A DNA stretch of 64,000 nucleotides from Candidatus Planktophila lacus (GTDB taxonomy: Bacteria; Pseudomonadota; Gammaproteobacteria; Steroidobacterales; Steroidobacteraceae), in the NCBI GenBank assembly GCA_943331345.2, contig CALQLF020000006.1, positions 1 to 64,000 on the forward strand. The letters run 5' to 3'. Below are positions 54,297-63,842 of the stretch, piece after piece. The position numbers and the translations under genes were made by a program. Each line of letters opens with the position of its first letter. Within the stretch, counting starts at the first letter, position 1. The notes beneath the pieces are model-generated. The model was not told the origin of the DNA and did no database searches. It was given only the letters and a program-made list of their open reading frames with translations.

Positions 54297-55463
54297 ATGC
54301 AGCCCGCCGCCGTCAATGACTTCCGCGAATTGGCACGCCGCCGCCTGCCGCATTTCCTCTTCGAATACATGGATGGCGGGTCCTATTCCGAGGTCACTCT
54401 GCGGCAGAACATCGCGGACCTCGAGCGCGTGGCCTTGCGGCAGCGGGTGCTGACCGATGTTTCCACGCTCGACCTGACCACCGAATTGTTCGGCCAGTCT
54501 CTGGCCCTGCCGTTGGCCTTGGCCCCTGTGGGTCTTGCCGGTCTCGCGGCCCGGCGCGGGGAGGTGCAGGCCGCGCGCGCCGCCGAGGCGCATGGGGTGC
54601 CGTTCTGCTTGTCTACGGTGTCAGCCTGCTCGTTGGCCGAGGTGGCGCGGGGCACCACGAAGCCGTTCTGGTTTCAGCTGTACATGGTCCGCGACCGCGC
54701 CTTCATGCAAAGCCTGCTCGACGAAGCGCAAGCCTTGGGCTGCAACGCGCTGCTGTTCACTGTCGATCTGCCCGTGCCCGGCTCGCGCTATCGCGATGTG
54801 CGTTCCGGGTTGACGGGCTCCCCCGGTTTAAACGGCAAGTTGCGCCGCCTGCTGCAGGTCGCTGCGAAGCCCGGCTGGGCCTGGGATGTGGGTGTCATGG
54901 GCCGCCCGCACCAGCTGGGCAATGCGGCGCAGGTGGTCGGCGGGAACGTGGTGCTCGAAGACTTCTTCGCCTGGATGCGTGGCAACTTCGATGCTTCCGT
55001 GACTTGGCGCGACCTCGAATGGGTTCGTTCACGCTGGTCCGGGCCCATCGTGCTGAAGGGAATACTCGACGTCGAAGATGCCCGTATGGCGGCCGATGCC
55101 GGCGTGGAAGGCATCGTGGTGTCGAACCACGGTGGCCGGCAGCTCGATGGAGTACCCTCCACGGCTGCGGCTTTGCCGGGTATTGCTGCGGCGGTGGGCG
55201 ACCGATTAACCGTGTTGGCCGACGGCGGCGTGCGTTCCGGGCTGGACGTGTTTCGCATGCTGGCGCTCGGGGCGAAGGGCGTGCTGCTCGGGCGCGCTTG
55301 GGCCTATGCACTGGCCGCCGGCGGCGAAGCCGGCGTGGCGCACCTGCTGCGTTTGTTGGAAGCGGAACTGCGCGTCGCCATGGCGCTCACCGGTTGCACC
55401 CGCGTGCGGGATATCGGGCCCGAAATGCTGGTTCTGCCACCGCACGGCAGCAAGGCGCTGTAA
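54297..55463 (+). CDS. lldD: FMN-dependent alpha-hydroxy acid dehydrogenase, LldD-like
   Basis: This 388-residue membrane-associated flavoenzyme oxidises L-lactate or a related 2-hydroxy acid and passes electrons to quinone. The FMN/substrate motifs are present: FLFEYMDGGS near the start, FWFQLYMVRDR, and the catalytic histidine in VSNHGGRQLDG with ADGGVRSGLDVFRMLALGAKGVLLGR. The ATG at 54297 follows GAAGGAG. Related enzymes act on mandelate or glycolate, so lactate is likely but not certain. Confidence 0.88.
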   Translation: MQPAAVNDFRELARRRLPHFLFEYMDGGSYSEVTLRQNIADLERVALRQRVLTDVSTLDLTTELFGQSLALPLALAPVGLAGLAARRGEVQAARAAEAHGVPFCLSTVSACSLAEVARGTTKPFWFQLYMVRDRAFMQSLLDEAQALGCNALLFTVDLPVPGSRYRDVRSGLTGSPGLNGKLRRLLQVAAKPGWAWDVGVMGRPHQLGNAAQVVGGNVVLEDFFAWMRGNFDASVTWRDLEWVRSRWSGPIVLKGILDVEDARMAADAGVEGIVVSNHGGRQLDGVPSTAAALPGIAAAVGDRLTVLADGGVRSGLDVFRMLALGAKGVLLGRAWAYALAAGGEAGVAHLLRLLEAELRVAMALTGCTRVRDIGPEMLVLPPHGSKAL

Positions 55464-55481
55464 AACGTCTGCCTGCAACGT

Positions 55482-55506
55482 CGTTTCGCCCCCTAGCGCG
55501 CGAAAC
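55482..55506 (+). terminator. Hairpin after the hydroxyacid dehydrogenase gene
   Basis: GTTTCGC and GCGAAAC form a 7-bp stem around a loop of about 11 nt, 20 nt after the stop. It is followed by TTCTTGATGG with no clean T-run. A possible weak terminator. Confidence 0.35.
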
Positions 55507-55571
55507 TTCTTGATGGTGCTTACCTTGGGCACGGTCGTATCATCGTCCAGCACCCTTTTTCGGAGCTTCCC

Positions 55572-56819
55572 ATGGATTTCAGCCGAACCGAACGCGAACA
55601 CCACTGGATAGATAGCGTCCGCACCTTCATGCGCGAGCAGGTGGTGCCGGCGGTTCCGGTGTACGACGCCCAGATGGAAGCGTTCGGCCAAAACCGCTGG
55701 CAGGTGCCGGCTGTGCTCGAAGACCTGAAACAAAAGGCGCGCGCGGCGGGCCTGTGGAACCTCTTCATGCCGCCGGCGCATGGTGCCTTCCATGTGGAAA
55801 CCAGCTTCCGCTTCGAAGGGCCCGGCCTTAGCAACCTCGAATACGCCGGCTGTGCCGAGGAAATGGGCCGCATCACTTGGGCTTCGGAAGTCTTCAACTG
55901 CTCCGCGCCCGACACCGGCAATATGGAAGTGCTGCAGCGCTACGGCACGCTGGCTCATAAGGAACAGTGGTTGCGGCCGCTGATGAACGGCGAGATCCGC
56001 TCGGCGTTTCTGATGACCGAGCCCGATGTGGCTTCTTCTGACGCCACCAACATTGCCACTTCCATCGTGCGCGATGGTGACGACTACGTCATCAATGGCC
56101 GCAAGTGGTGGTCTTCCGGCGTCGGAGACCCGCGCTGCGCCATCTTCATTGTCATGGGTAAGTCCAACCCTGGCGCGCCCACGCATTCGCAACAGTCCAT
56201 GATTCTAGTGGCGCGCGATACGCCGGGCGTGAAGGTGCTGCGGCATTTGCCAGTGTTCGGCTACGACGATGCCCCGCACGGACACTGCGAAGTGCTGCTG
56301 GATAACGTGCGCGTGCCCGCTACGAACCTGCTGCTGGGCGAAGGCCGTGGCTTCGAAATTGCGCAAGGCCGGCTCGGGCCAGGCCGCATTCACCATTGCA
56401 TGCGCAGCATTGGTGCTTCGGAAGTGGCGTTGGAAAAAATGGTACGGCGTTTGCTTTCGCGCACGGCCTTCGGCAAGCCCATCGCCGAACATTCGCTGTG
56501 GGACGAGCGCATTGCCGAGGCGCGCACGGGCATCGAGATGGCGCGCCTACTGTGCTTGAAGGCGGCCGATGCCATGGACCGCGGCGGCAACAAGGCTGCA
56601 CAAGCGGAAATCGCCATGATCAAAGTGGTGGGCCCGAACCTTTCCACGCGCATCATCGACTTGGCCATTCAGGCCTATGGTGGTGCGGGTGTTACCACGG
56701 AAGCCGGCTTGGCAAAGATGTACGCGGAGCAGCGCACGCTACGCTTGGCCGACGGTCCCGATGAAGTGCACAACCGCAGCATTGCCAAGCTGGAACTGAA
56801 GAAGTACCACCAGCGCTAG
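55572..56819 (+). CDS. Acyl-CoA dehydrogenase
   Basis: This 415-residue FAD enzyme has the family motifs: [32 protein letters not shown], the [24 protein letters not shown] segment and [30 protein letters not shown] (here divided: QAYGGAGVT and [13 protein letters not shown]). It opens the alpha-beta bond of an acyl-CoA and passes electrons to ETF. Chain preference is unknown. It resembles ACAD10/11-type bacterial enzymes. The preceding 108 nt contain a hairpin but no gene. Confidence 0.9.
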   Translation: MDFSRTEREHHWIDSVRTFMREQVVPAVPVYDAQMEAFGQNRWQVPAVLEDLKQKARAAGLWNLFMPPAHGAFHVETSFRFEGPGLSNLEYAGCAEEMGRITWASEVFNCSAPDTGNMEVLQRYGTLAHKEQWLRPLMNGEIRSAFLMTEPDVASSDATNIATSIVRDGDDYVINGRKWWSSGVGDPRCAIFIVMGKSNPGAPTHSQQSMILVARDTPGVKVLRHLPVFGYDDAPHGHCEVLLDNVRVPATNLLLGEGRGFEIAQGRLGPGRIHHCMRSIGASEVALEKMVRRLLSRTAFGKPIAEHSLWDERIAEARTGIEMARLLCLKAADAMDRGGNKAAQAEIAMIKVVGPNLSTRIIDLAIQAYGGAGVTTEAGLAKMYAEQRTLRLADGPDEVHNRSIAKLELKKYHQR

Positions 56820-56830
56820 GGATTTGCCAT

Positions 56831-56904
56831 TGTGGGAGGCAGTAGTGCTTTGTGGGAGGCAGCTTGCTGCCGACTCCAAGAGTCGCGAGCAAGCTCGCTC
56901 CTGC
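56831..56904. repeat. REP-like cluster between convergent genes
   Basis: TGTGGGAGGCAGTAGTGC, TGTGGGAGGCAGCTTGCTGC and the inverted GCGAGCAAGCTCGCTCCTGC follow each other between the acyl-CoA dehydrogenase and soxG stops. The first unit is truncated. Confidence 0.85.
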
Positions 56905-56917
56905 AGCCGAACATGAA

Positions 56918-57436
56918 TCAGCCGCCGCGGTACTCGAGCGCGGCATCTTCCAGCCAAGCCGCTACCCACTGCGCAATGCTGCGGTCCGTATAAAACCGCA
57001 GCGCACCACCTTCCAACGATTCGAGCATGATGTTCGCGTGCTGCAGCAAGGTCTGCGCGCACTGCCCGGGCGCGAACACGCGCGGGTGCAGGTCCAGGCT
57101 GCAGCCCTTGGCGAGCATCTCGCGCGCCTTCGGGCCGCCCACTTCGAACACCACGCGGCCTTCGCTTACGTCTGCTACGTGGTGCAGCGTGGCGCCGCAA
57201 GCGCGAGCGGCGCGTGCTGCTACTTCAGCAGCGGGCAGCTGTTCCACTACCCATTCGTTAGGGCCAAGCCACAGCACGCGTACGCCTTCACCCTTGGCCA
57301 CGGTGTTGGGCGTTACCGGCCAAGGCAAGCCGAACTCTCGCCCGAGGGCCGCGTATTCGTGGCCTTCGGGAAACTTCAGCCGCAGGATGCAGACCTGCAA
57401 AGTGGTGGGACGAAAATGGACCAGCGGCTCAGTCAC
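56918..57436 (-). CDS. soxG: Sarcosine oxidase gamma subunit
   Basis: This 172-residue protein is the gamma subunit of heterotetrameric sarcosine oxidase, recognised by GPNEWVVEQLP, HHVADVSEGRVVFEV and GCSLDLHPRVF. It is needed for assembly of the complex and contacts the folate side of SoxA. The start is a GTG at 57436 that overlaps the soxA stop by 8 nt; the open frame further upstream lies within soxA. It is the last gene of soxBDAG. Confidence 0.92.
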   Translation of the reverse strand: MTEPLVHFRPTTLQVCILRLKFPEGHEYAALGREFGLPWPVTPNTVAKGEGVRVLWLGPNEWVVEQLPAAEVAARAARACGATLHHVADVSEGRVVFEVGGPKAREMLAKGCSLDLHPRVFAPGQCAQTLLQHANIMLESLEGGALRFYTDRSIAQWVAAWLEDAALEYRGG

Positions 57437-60284
57437 GGAGACGGTCTCCCTGCGGGTCGTAGGCGCACAACGGCGCGATGCGGGCCTTGAAGGGCTTGCC
57501 GCCCGTAACCACCTCCAGCACTTCACCGCTGCGGGCATGGCCGCCGCGCACCATGGCCATGCCGACCCAGCGCCCGAGGGTGGCGCTGTAGACGCCCGAA
57601 GTAATGTAGCCCTCGCTGCCGCTGCTCACGGTGGCGCCGCGCAAGTGGCGGCCGGGGCGGAGTTCTGCACCGTCGATGGGCTCGAGGCCGACCAACTGGT
57701 AACGGTCCGGCGCCAAGTTCGCCGTGCGAGTGAGCGAACGACGCCCGATGAAGTCCACGTCGCGCTTCAGCACTTGGCTCCAGCCGATATCCTGCGGCGA
57801 AGTGGTGCCGTCGGTGTCAGCGCCAATGTGCAAGTAGCCCTTCTCGGTACGCAGCAACATCCACGCTTCGATGCCGATAGGTGCAATGCCATGCGCGGCG
57901 CCCGCTTCCATGCAGCGCTGCCACAGCCCAGCGACAGCGCTGTTGGCTACGTTGATTTCATAAGACACTTCGCCGGTGAAGCTGACGCGACACACACGCG
58001 CCGGCACGCCGCCGAAGTGGCCGTCGCGGAAGCTCATGTGCGGGAACGAAGCGGCATCGCAGGGGAAGTCCACGCCAACCGCTTCCACCACGGCGCGTGC
58101 CTTGGGGCCGGTGAGCGTGATGACAGCGATGCTGGTGGTGATGGGCGCCACGAGCACGCGGGCATTCACCCATTCGCACTGTAGCCATTCCTCCATCAGG
58201 CCGGCGATACGCGTCGCACCACTGGTGGTGGTGCCGACCAGGAAGCGGTCTTCCGCAAGGCGCGCCACTACACCGTCGTCGATGACCACGCCAAGCTCAT
58301 TCAGCATCAAGCCGTAACGCAGCTTGCCCACCTTCAGCGTGGAAACCGTGTTGCAGTAGAAGCGGTCGAGGAACCACGCTGCATCAGGCCCGCTCACTTC
58401 AATCTTGCCAAGCGGCGAGCCGTCGAAAATGCCGACGCCTTGGCGTACCGCCAGCGCTTCGCGTTGTTCGGCAGCGTGCGGGTCTTCGCTAGGCTGCAGG
58501 TAGTACGCCGCGCGCATCCAGCCGCCATATTCCTCCAGCGCACCGCCGTTCGCGGTATGCCAGTCGTGCAATGCCAAGCGACGCACTGGGCGGAACAGTT
58601 CGTTGCGCTGGCGCCCGCCGAGAGCGCCCATCGCCACTGGCGTATACGGAAAGCGATAGCGCGTGGTGCCGACGGCATCGGGCGTACGGCCCGTCACTTC
58701 GCCCATGTGCGCCAGCGCGTTCACGTTCGAGGTCTTGCCCTGGTCGGGCGCCATGCCAAGCGTGGTGTAGCGCTTCAGATGTTCCACCGAGCGGAAATTT
58801 TCTTGCGCGGAAAGCTCGATGTCGTTGGCGGTGACGTCATGCATGAAGTCGATGAAGGCTTTGCCGCTGCCGCGAACGGTCCACAGCGGCGTCATGGGCG
58901 TGTCCACGCCGGCAGCATCGCCTACCGCGTGCACTGCTTGCACGGCGGCGCCGGGGCGGAACTGCGCATGGGACGCATCCCATTCGAGCTTGCCACCAGA
59001 CTGCGAGAACAAGTGCACGGTCGGTGAATGCCCGCCGGACATGGCCAGCACGTCAGCAGACAAATTCAGCGTACGCGTCTTGGCGCCACCCTCAGGGCCA
59101 ACGCGAACCTTCACGCTGCGCAGCGCGGGCCGACCGTTGGTGCCGTAGACCACAGCGTCCGTGTGTACGGTGAAGCCTGCCGCACGCGCCGCCACTGCCG
59201 CAGCAGGCGCGGCACGGCTGTCGACGATGGCCACCACTTCACCGCCCGTGGCAGCGAAAGCTTGTGCCGTGGCATAGGCGTCGTCGTTGTTGGTGAACAC
59301 CACTAGCCGGTCGCCGGCGCGCGTGCCGAATTCACCGAGATAACGGCGCACCGCCGTGGCCAGCATGACGCCCGGGCGGTCGTTGCCCGGAAATACCAGC
59401 GGGCGTTCCAGCGCACCGGTAGCCACCACGACGCGCCCGGCACGCACTTGCCACAAGCGTTGGCGCGGTAAGTGCTTCGGCGCATTTGGGCCCAAGTGGT
59501 CGGTTACGCGCTCCACGAGCGTAAGCGCGTTGTGGTCCCAGTAGCCGGCGGCCGTGGTGCGCGGCAGTGCCGTGGCGCCCGCGGCATCCAATGCGGCGAG
59601 TTGTTCGTCTACCCAGTGGCTTGCGGCACTACCGGCCAGCGCCTTGCCTTCAACGGTGCAGCTGTCCCACAGCAGGCGCCCACCGAAGCGCGGCTCTTGC
59701 TCGCAGACAATGACGCGCTGGCCTTCGGCCGCGGCATTCACAGCCGCTGCCAAGCCAGCAGGACCACCGCCAACAACCAACACATCGCAGTGCGCGTAGT
59801 GGGTTTCATAGCGCGAAGGATCTGGTTCCGTGGAGGGCCGCCCAAGGCCAGCCGCACGGCGGATATGGCCTTCGAACAGGTGCCAGTCCGGCCACATGAA
59901 GGTCTTGTAGTAGAAGCCGGCAGTAAGGAAGCGCTCGAACGGACGCAGCACGGCGCCAATATCGAACGCGGCCGAAGGCCAGCAGTTCACAGCGCGGGCC
60001 ACCAGCCCCTCGTAGAGTTCCACTTCCGTGGCGCGCAGGTTGGCGGTGCTCCAATCGCCTTCGCCTACTTGCATCAGCGCGTTGGGCTCTTCCACGCCAG
60101 CGGCCAGCAAGCCACGTGGCCGATGCAGCTTGAACGAACGACCCACCACGCTGACGCCATTGGCAAGCAGTGCAGAAGCGAGGGTGTCGCCCGCATGGCC
60201 GGTGTATGCGCGGCCATCGAAGGTAAAGCGCAGCGGACGGCTGCGGTCTACGCAGCCACCGCTGGCCAAACGCGAACCACTCAT
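57429..60284 (-). CDS. soxA: Sarcosine oxidase alpha subunit
   Basis: This 951-residue subunit has an N-terminal ferredoxin-like domain (FTFDGRAYTGHAGDTLASALLANG), an NAD-binding Rossmann region (VLVVGGGPAGLAAAVNAA) and a C-terminal aminomethyltransferase-type folate-binding domain. It carries the NAD and tetrahydrofolate sites of the complex that oxidises sarcosine to glycine, H2O2 and 5,10-methylene-THF. The ATG at 60284 overlaps the soxD stop (ATGA). Length is normal for the family. Confidence 0.95.
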   Translation of the reverse strand: MSGSRLASGGCVDRSRPLRFTFDGRAYTGHAGDTLASALLANGVSVVGRSFKLHRPRGLLAAGVEEPNALMQVGEGDWSTANLRATEVELYEGLVARAVNCWPSAAFDIGAVLRPFERFLTAGFYYKTFMWPDWHLFEGHIRRAAGLGRPSTEPDPSRYETHYAHCDVLVVGGGPAGLAAAVNAAAEGQRVIVCEQEPRFGGRLLWDSCTVEGKALAGSAASHWVDEQLAALDAAGATALPRTTAAGYWDHNALTLVERVTDHLGPNAPKHLPRQRLWQVRAGRVVVATGALERPLVFPGNDRPGVMLATAVRRYLGEFGTRAGDRLVVFTNNDDAYATAQAFAATGGEVVAIVDSRAAPAAAVAARAAGFTVHTDAVVYGTNGRPALRSVKVRVGPEGGAKTRTLNLSADVLAMSGGHSPTVHLFSQSGGKLEWDASHAQFRPGAAVQAVHAVGDAAGVDTPMTPLWTVRGSGKAFIDFMHDVTANDIELSAQENFRSVEHLKRYTTLGMAPDQGKTSNVNALAHMGEVTGRTPDAVGTTRYRFPYTPVAMGALGGRQRNELFRPVRRLALHDWHTANGGALEEYGGWMRAAYYLQPSEDPHAAEQREALAVRQGVGIFDGSPLGKIEVSGPDAAWFLDRFYCNTVSTLKVGKLRYGLMLNELGVVIDDGVVARLAEDRFLVGTTTSGATRIAGLMEEWLQCEWVNARVLVAPITTSIAVITLTGPKARAVVEAVGVDFPCDAASFPHMSFRDGHFGGVPARVCRVSFTGEVSYEINVANSAVAGLWQRCMEAGAAHGIAPIGIEAWMLLRTEKGYLHIGADTDGTTSPQDIGWSQVLKRDVDFIGRRSLTRTANLAPDRYQLVGLEPIDGAELRPGRHLRGATVSSGSEGYITSGVYSATLGRWVGMAMVRGGHARSGEVLEVVTGGKPFKARIAPLCAYDPQGDRLRD

Positions 60285-60574
60285 GGCTTGGCTCCGGCAA
60301 CGCTTGCGGGCACGGGGTCCGTCATGCCGTATACAGCCACAATCTCGTGAGTGACGGTGTTGCGGGCCACGTTGAACCACTGTCGGCAGCCGTTGACATG
60401 CCCCCAGCGTTCCAAGTGCACGCCTTTCGGGTTCTGGCGCGTGAACAAGTAATCGCCCCAGGTAGCTTCGGCTACTTCGTGCCAAGGCTCCGGGCGAACC
60501 ATGTGGGACTGGCCACCGCACTGGAACTCGGGTTCGTCGCGGGGGCCGCACCAGGGGCAAGGTATGCGCAACAT
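60281..60574 (-). CDS. soxD: Sarcosine oxidase delta subunit
   Basis: This 97-residue zinc-binding subunit has CPWCGPRDEPEFQCGG, with three cysteines and a nearby histidine (H24) for the zinc, followed by the conserved WGDYLFTRQNPKG and ERWGHVNGCRQWFN. It stabilises the SoxAB core. Spacing is 9 nt after soxB, and its stop overlaps soxA. Confidence 0.95.
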   Translation of the reverse strand: MLRIPCPWCGPRDEPEFQCGGQSHMVRPEPWHEVAEATWGDYLFTRQNPKGVHLERWGHVNGCRQWFNVARNTVTHEIVAVYGMTDPVPASVAGAKP

Positions 60575-60583
60575 GCAAAGGCC

Positions 60584-61837
60584 TCAGTGCGGAATGCCGG
60601 ACGCGGCGGCTTCGTCGACCAGCGCGCCGGTGTGGAAGCGCTTCAGCGCGAAGGGCGCGGCAATGTCGTGGGCGCGGCCGGTGGCGATGTGGTGGGCCAG
60701 CATCCAGCCACCCACCGGAATGGCCTTGAAGCCACCCGTGCCCCAGCCGCAGTTGATGAACAAGCCGGGAACAGGCGTTTCGCCCAGGATGGGGCTGGAG
60801 TCGTGCACCACATCCACGATGCCGGCCCATTGGCGCAGCAAGCGCACGCGGCCGATGGACGGCAATTGGTCTGCCACAGCACCGAGCACATGCCGCAACA
60901 TGGGCGTGTTGCCGCGCTGCGCATAAGACAAGTAGTGGTCCAGCCCACCGCCAATAACCAAGCCACCCTTGTCGGACTGGCTGAAGTACATGCCGGTGCC
61001 GAAGGAAGTCATGACCGTGTCCATCACCGGCTTCAGCGGTTCGGAAACAAAGGCCTGCAGCGCATAGCTGGACACGGGCAAGCGGAAACCCGCAAGGCCC
61101 GCAATGACGCTCGAATGGCCTGCCACCGCCATACCGACTTGTTCGGCACCGATGTAGCCAAGGTTCGTCTCGACGCCAACCACGCGGCCTTCCGCCGACT
61201 TGCGGAAACCCGTGACCTCGCAGTTCTGCAAGATATCCACGCCGAGCGCCGAAGCGGCGCGCGCATAGCCCCAAGCCACGGCGTCGTGGCGGGCCGTGCC
61301 GCCGCGGGGCTGCACGAAACCACCGAGCACGGGGTAACGCGCATCGGGTGCCGTGTTCAGCAGCGGAATGCGTTGCTTCACTTCTTCGCGTGTGAGCATG
61401 AAGGCGTCGATGCCGTTCAGGTTCATGGCGCCCACCCAGCGGTGACCGGCTTCCATGTCGTGGCGCGTATGCAGCACGTTCATGACACCGCGTTGGCTGA
61501 ACATGACGTTGTAGTTCAGGTCCTTTGACAGGCCTTCATACAAGCGCAGCGAAAAATCGTAGAGCGCGGCGCTTTGCGGGTAGTAGTAGTTCGAGCGGAC
61601 AATGGTGGTGTTGCGGCCGGTGTTGCCGCCACCCAGCCAGCCACGCTCCAGCACCGCCACGTTCGTGATGCCGTGGTTCTTGGCGAGGTAGTAGGCGCAG
61701 GCCAAGCCATGGCCGCCGCCACCGATAATCACCACGTCGTAACGCGGCTTCGGTTCCGGGGAGCGCCAGGCAGGCTCCCAGCCACGGTGGCCGGTAAGCC
61801 CTTGCCACAGCATGTTCCAGGCGTTGTAGCGCTTCAT
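60584..61837 (-). CDS. soxB: Sarcosine oxidase beta subunit
   Basis: This 417-residue FAD/FMN flavoprotein has the dinucleotide-binding motif VVIIGGGGHGLACAYYLA and the ERGWLGGGNTGRNTTIVRSN segment. It holds the non-covalent FAD and the covalent FMN where sarcosine is oxidised. The histidine for covalent FMN attachment is probably in TARHDAVAWG. The ATG at 61837 is the normal family start. It is the first gene of the operon; the 194 nt upstream are shared with the divergent quinone oxidoreductase and contain two TGCGCGCA palindromes 28 bp apart. Confidence 0.95.
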   Translation of the reverse strand: MKRYNAWNMLWQGLTGHRGWEPAWRSPEPKPRYDVVIIGGGGHGLACAYYLAKNHGITNVAVLERGWLGGGNTGRNTTIVRSNYYYPQSAALYDFSLRLYEGLSKDLNYNVMFSQRGVMNVLHTRHDMEAGHRWVGAMNLNGIDAFMLTREEVKQRIPLLNTAPDARYPVLGGFVQPRGGTARHDAVAWGYARAASALGVDILQNCEVTGFRKSAEGRVVGVETNLGYIGAEQVGMAVAGHSSVIAGLAGFRLPVSSYALQAFVSEPLKPVMDTVMTSFGTGMYFSQSDKGGLVIGGGLDHYLSYAQRGNTPMLRHVLGAVADQLPSIGRVRLLRQWAGIVDVVHDSSPILGETPVPGLFINCGWGTGGFKAIPVGGWMLAHHIATGRAHDIAAPFALKRFHTGALVDEAAASGIPH

Positions 61838-62031
61838 CCGCAGGGCAACCTCTGGCGAGCGGGCAGGTGAAAACAAGGGCAGAAGATTAACACACGCCGC
61901 GCGTGGCGCGGGCAACCGCCACTGCTGCTGCGGGCGCATGCAGTGCGCGCATTGGCTTAGCGAAAAATGCGTGCGCGCAGGCCTGCAGTCCTGCGAAGAT
62001 TCGCGCTGCACCCGCCACCTAACGGAAGCCC

Positions 62032-63006
62032 ATGAAAGCCATCCTTTGCCGCCAGTACGGTCCGCCCGAGACGCTCACCCTGGAAGAAGTGAAGTCCCCG
62101 TTGCCCGGCCGGGGGCAGGTGGTGGTGAAGGTGCATGCCGCAGCGGTGAACTTTCCCGACACGCTGATCATTGAGAACAAATACCAGTTCAAGCCGCCCC
62201 TGCCGTTTTCGCCGGGCGGCGAAGTGGCGGGCACTATCGCTGCGCTCGGCGAAGGCGTCACCGGCTTCCAGCTGGGCGACCGCGTGCTGGCCGTGTGCAC
62301 TTGGGGTGGCTACGCCGAAGAAGTGGTGGTGCCGGCGCCGGCCGTAACGCCCTTGCCGGAAGGCGTGCCCTTTGATGAAGCCGCCGCGCTGACATTGGCT
62401 TATGGCACCACGTACCACGCGCTGAAAGACCGCGCCGAGCTAAAGCCCGGCGAAACCTTGCTGGTGCTGGGCGCTGCCGGCGGTACGGGGCTGGCTGCGG
62501 TGGAGTTCGGGCGCCTGATGGGCGCGCGCGTTATCGCCGCTGCTTCCACGGAAGAAAAGCTGGCGGCGTGCCGTGCTGCCGGTGCGGATGAATGCATCAA
62601 CTACGCCACCGAAGACCTGCGTGAACGCCTGAAGGCGCTGACGGCTGGCAAGGGCGTGGATGTGGTGTACGACCCGGTGGGCGGCGCCTACACGGAAGCG
62701 GCCGTCCGCAGCATGGCCTGGAAGGGGCGTTTGCTGGTCATCGGCTTCGCTGCGGGTGATATTCCGAAGATTGCCCTGAACCTCACCCTGCTGAAGGGTT
62801 GTTCGATTGTGGGCGTGTTCTACGGCGCGTTTGTGCAGGCCGAACCGCAGCGCTGCGCGGCGAACCTGCAGGAAATGCTACGCATGGTGGCCGCGAGGGA
62901 ACTGCGGCCGACAGTGACCGAACACCACCCCTTAGCCGACGCCCCAAAGGTCCTGCGGGCCTTCCAGGAGCGCCGCATCATCGGCAAGGTAGTGCTGGTG
63001 CCCTGA
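62032..63006 (+). CDS. NADPH:quinone oxidoreductase family protein
   Basis: This 324-residue zinc-independent medium-chain reductase has MKAILCRQYGPPETL at the start, GGEVAGTIAALGEGV and the NADPH site LLVLGAAGGTGLAAVEFGRLMGA (given here as LLVLGAAGGTGLAAVE). It should reduce quinones or unsaturated acyl compounds with NADPH. It is divergent from soxB. No zinc-binding cysteine cluster is present. Confidence 0.9.
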   Translation: MKAILCRQYGPPETLTLEEVKSPLPGRGQVVVKVHAAAVNFPDTLIIENKYQFKPPLPFSPGGEVAGTIAALGEGVTGFQLGDRVLAVCTWGGYAEEVVVPAPAVTPLPEGVPFDEAAALTLAYGTTYHALKDRAELKPGETLLVLGAAGGTGLAAVEFGRLMGARVIAAASTEEKLAACRAAGADECINYATEDLRERLKALTAGKGVDVVYDPVGGAYTEAAVRSMAWKGRLLVIGFAAGDIPKIALNLTLLKGCSIVGVFYGAFVQAEPQRCAANLQEMLRMVAARELRPTVTEHHPLADAPKVLRAFQERRIIGKVVLVP

Positions 63007-63293
63007 AGCATCGGCCGAATGGAGCATGCCCTGATCCGTCGCGCGGCGAAGCCTCGCGGCACCGGATGACAAATGCGCCGTGGCGGCGTCCGCCTGCGAC
63101 ATGGCGAACGCCGTGGTGAGGGCGGCGGCCCAGCGGGCGGCGGGGGTAGGGTGCTTCATGGCCTAATGTTTGCCGGGCAAAAAGTAGCTTGGAAATACGG
63201 GAATCCCTGAAAGTAACCCCTATTTGTGACAATCTTGGTGTATGTGTTGGCAGTTGTGCCACCAACTTTCTAGCTTTGGACGGGTACTTCCCT

Positions 63294-63842
63294 ATGTCGG
63301 ATGAGGATGCAGAACTGGTACTGCAATGCCGCGCGGGCAACCGCGAGGCGTTTACGGTACTGGTCCTGCGCCACCAGAAGACGGTTTACAACGTCGCTCT
63401 GCGTGTTCTGGGTCACCCCGAGGACGCGCGCGACGCGACGCAGAATGTGTTTCTCAAGGTTTTCGAACATCTGGACAGTTTCGACCCCCGCCACCGTTTT
63501 TTCAGTTGGGTTTACCGCATCGCCTTGAACGAGGCGATCAACCGCCGTAGCCGGCGCCAGCAACCCACCGAACTGACGGGCGAAGAGCCGGACCAAGTTC
63601 CCGGCCCGGAAGCGGTGGTGGCGGGCGAGCAGACGGGCAAAGCCTTGGAAGGTGCGCTGCAGCGCTTGGTGGCGGAGCAGCGCGAAGTGGTGGTGCTACG
63701 CCATGTGGCAGAACTGAGTTATGAGGAGATGGCTGAGGTGTTGCAGGTGCCCGAAAAGACCGTGAAGTCCAGATTGCACAGCGCGCGCATGCGCCTGCGC
63801 GAACTGCTGGCTGAAGAGCACGGTCCGGTGGGGGCACCATGA
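63294..63842 (+). CDS. ECF-family sigma factor
   Basis: This 182-residue RpoE-like sigma factor has region 2 (DAELVLQCRAGNREAFTVLV ... VFEHLDSFDPRHRFFSWVYR) and region 4 (REVVVLRHVAELSYEEMAEV) with VPEKTVKSRLHSARMRLRELL as the -35-binding helix-turn-helix. It directs RNA polymerase to stress or envelope promoters. The ATG at 63294 is chosen from domain start; no clear ribosome site is seen. It overlaps the likely anti-sigma gene (ATGA). The 287 nt before it hold only an antisense open frame with a signal-like start that I do not accept as a gene. Confidence 0.88.
   Translation: MSDEDAELVLQCRAGNREAFTVLVLRHQKTVYNVALRVLGHPEDARDATQNVFLKVFEHLDSFDPRHRFFSWVYRIALNEAINRRSRRQQPTELTGEEPDQVPGPEAVVAGEQTGKALEGALQRLVAEQREVVVLRHVAELSYEEMAEVLQVPEKTVKSRLHSARMRLRELLAEEHGPVGAP

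Noticed and set aside
60285-61274. N-terminal extension of soxA through soxD and soxB
   Set aside because: Overlaps two clear sox genes; the ATG overlapping the soxD stop fits the family length.
62932-63159. Minus-strand open frame starting with a signal-peptide-like sequence (MKHPTPAARWAAALTTAF)
   Set aside because: Most of it is antisense to the end of the quinone oxidoreductase gene and it has no recognisable domain; at best it is the remnant of a lost secreted protein.
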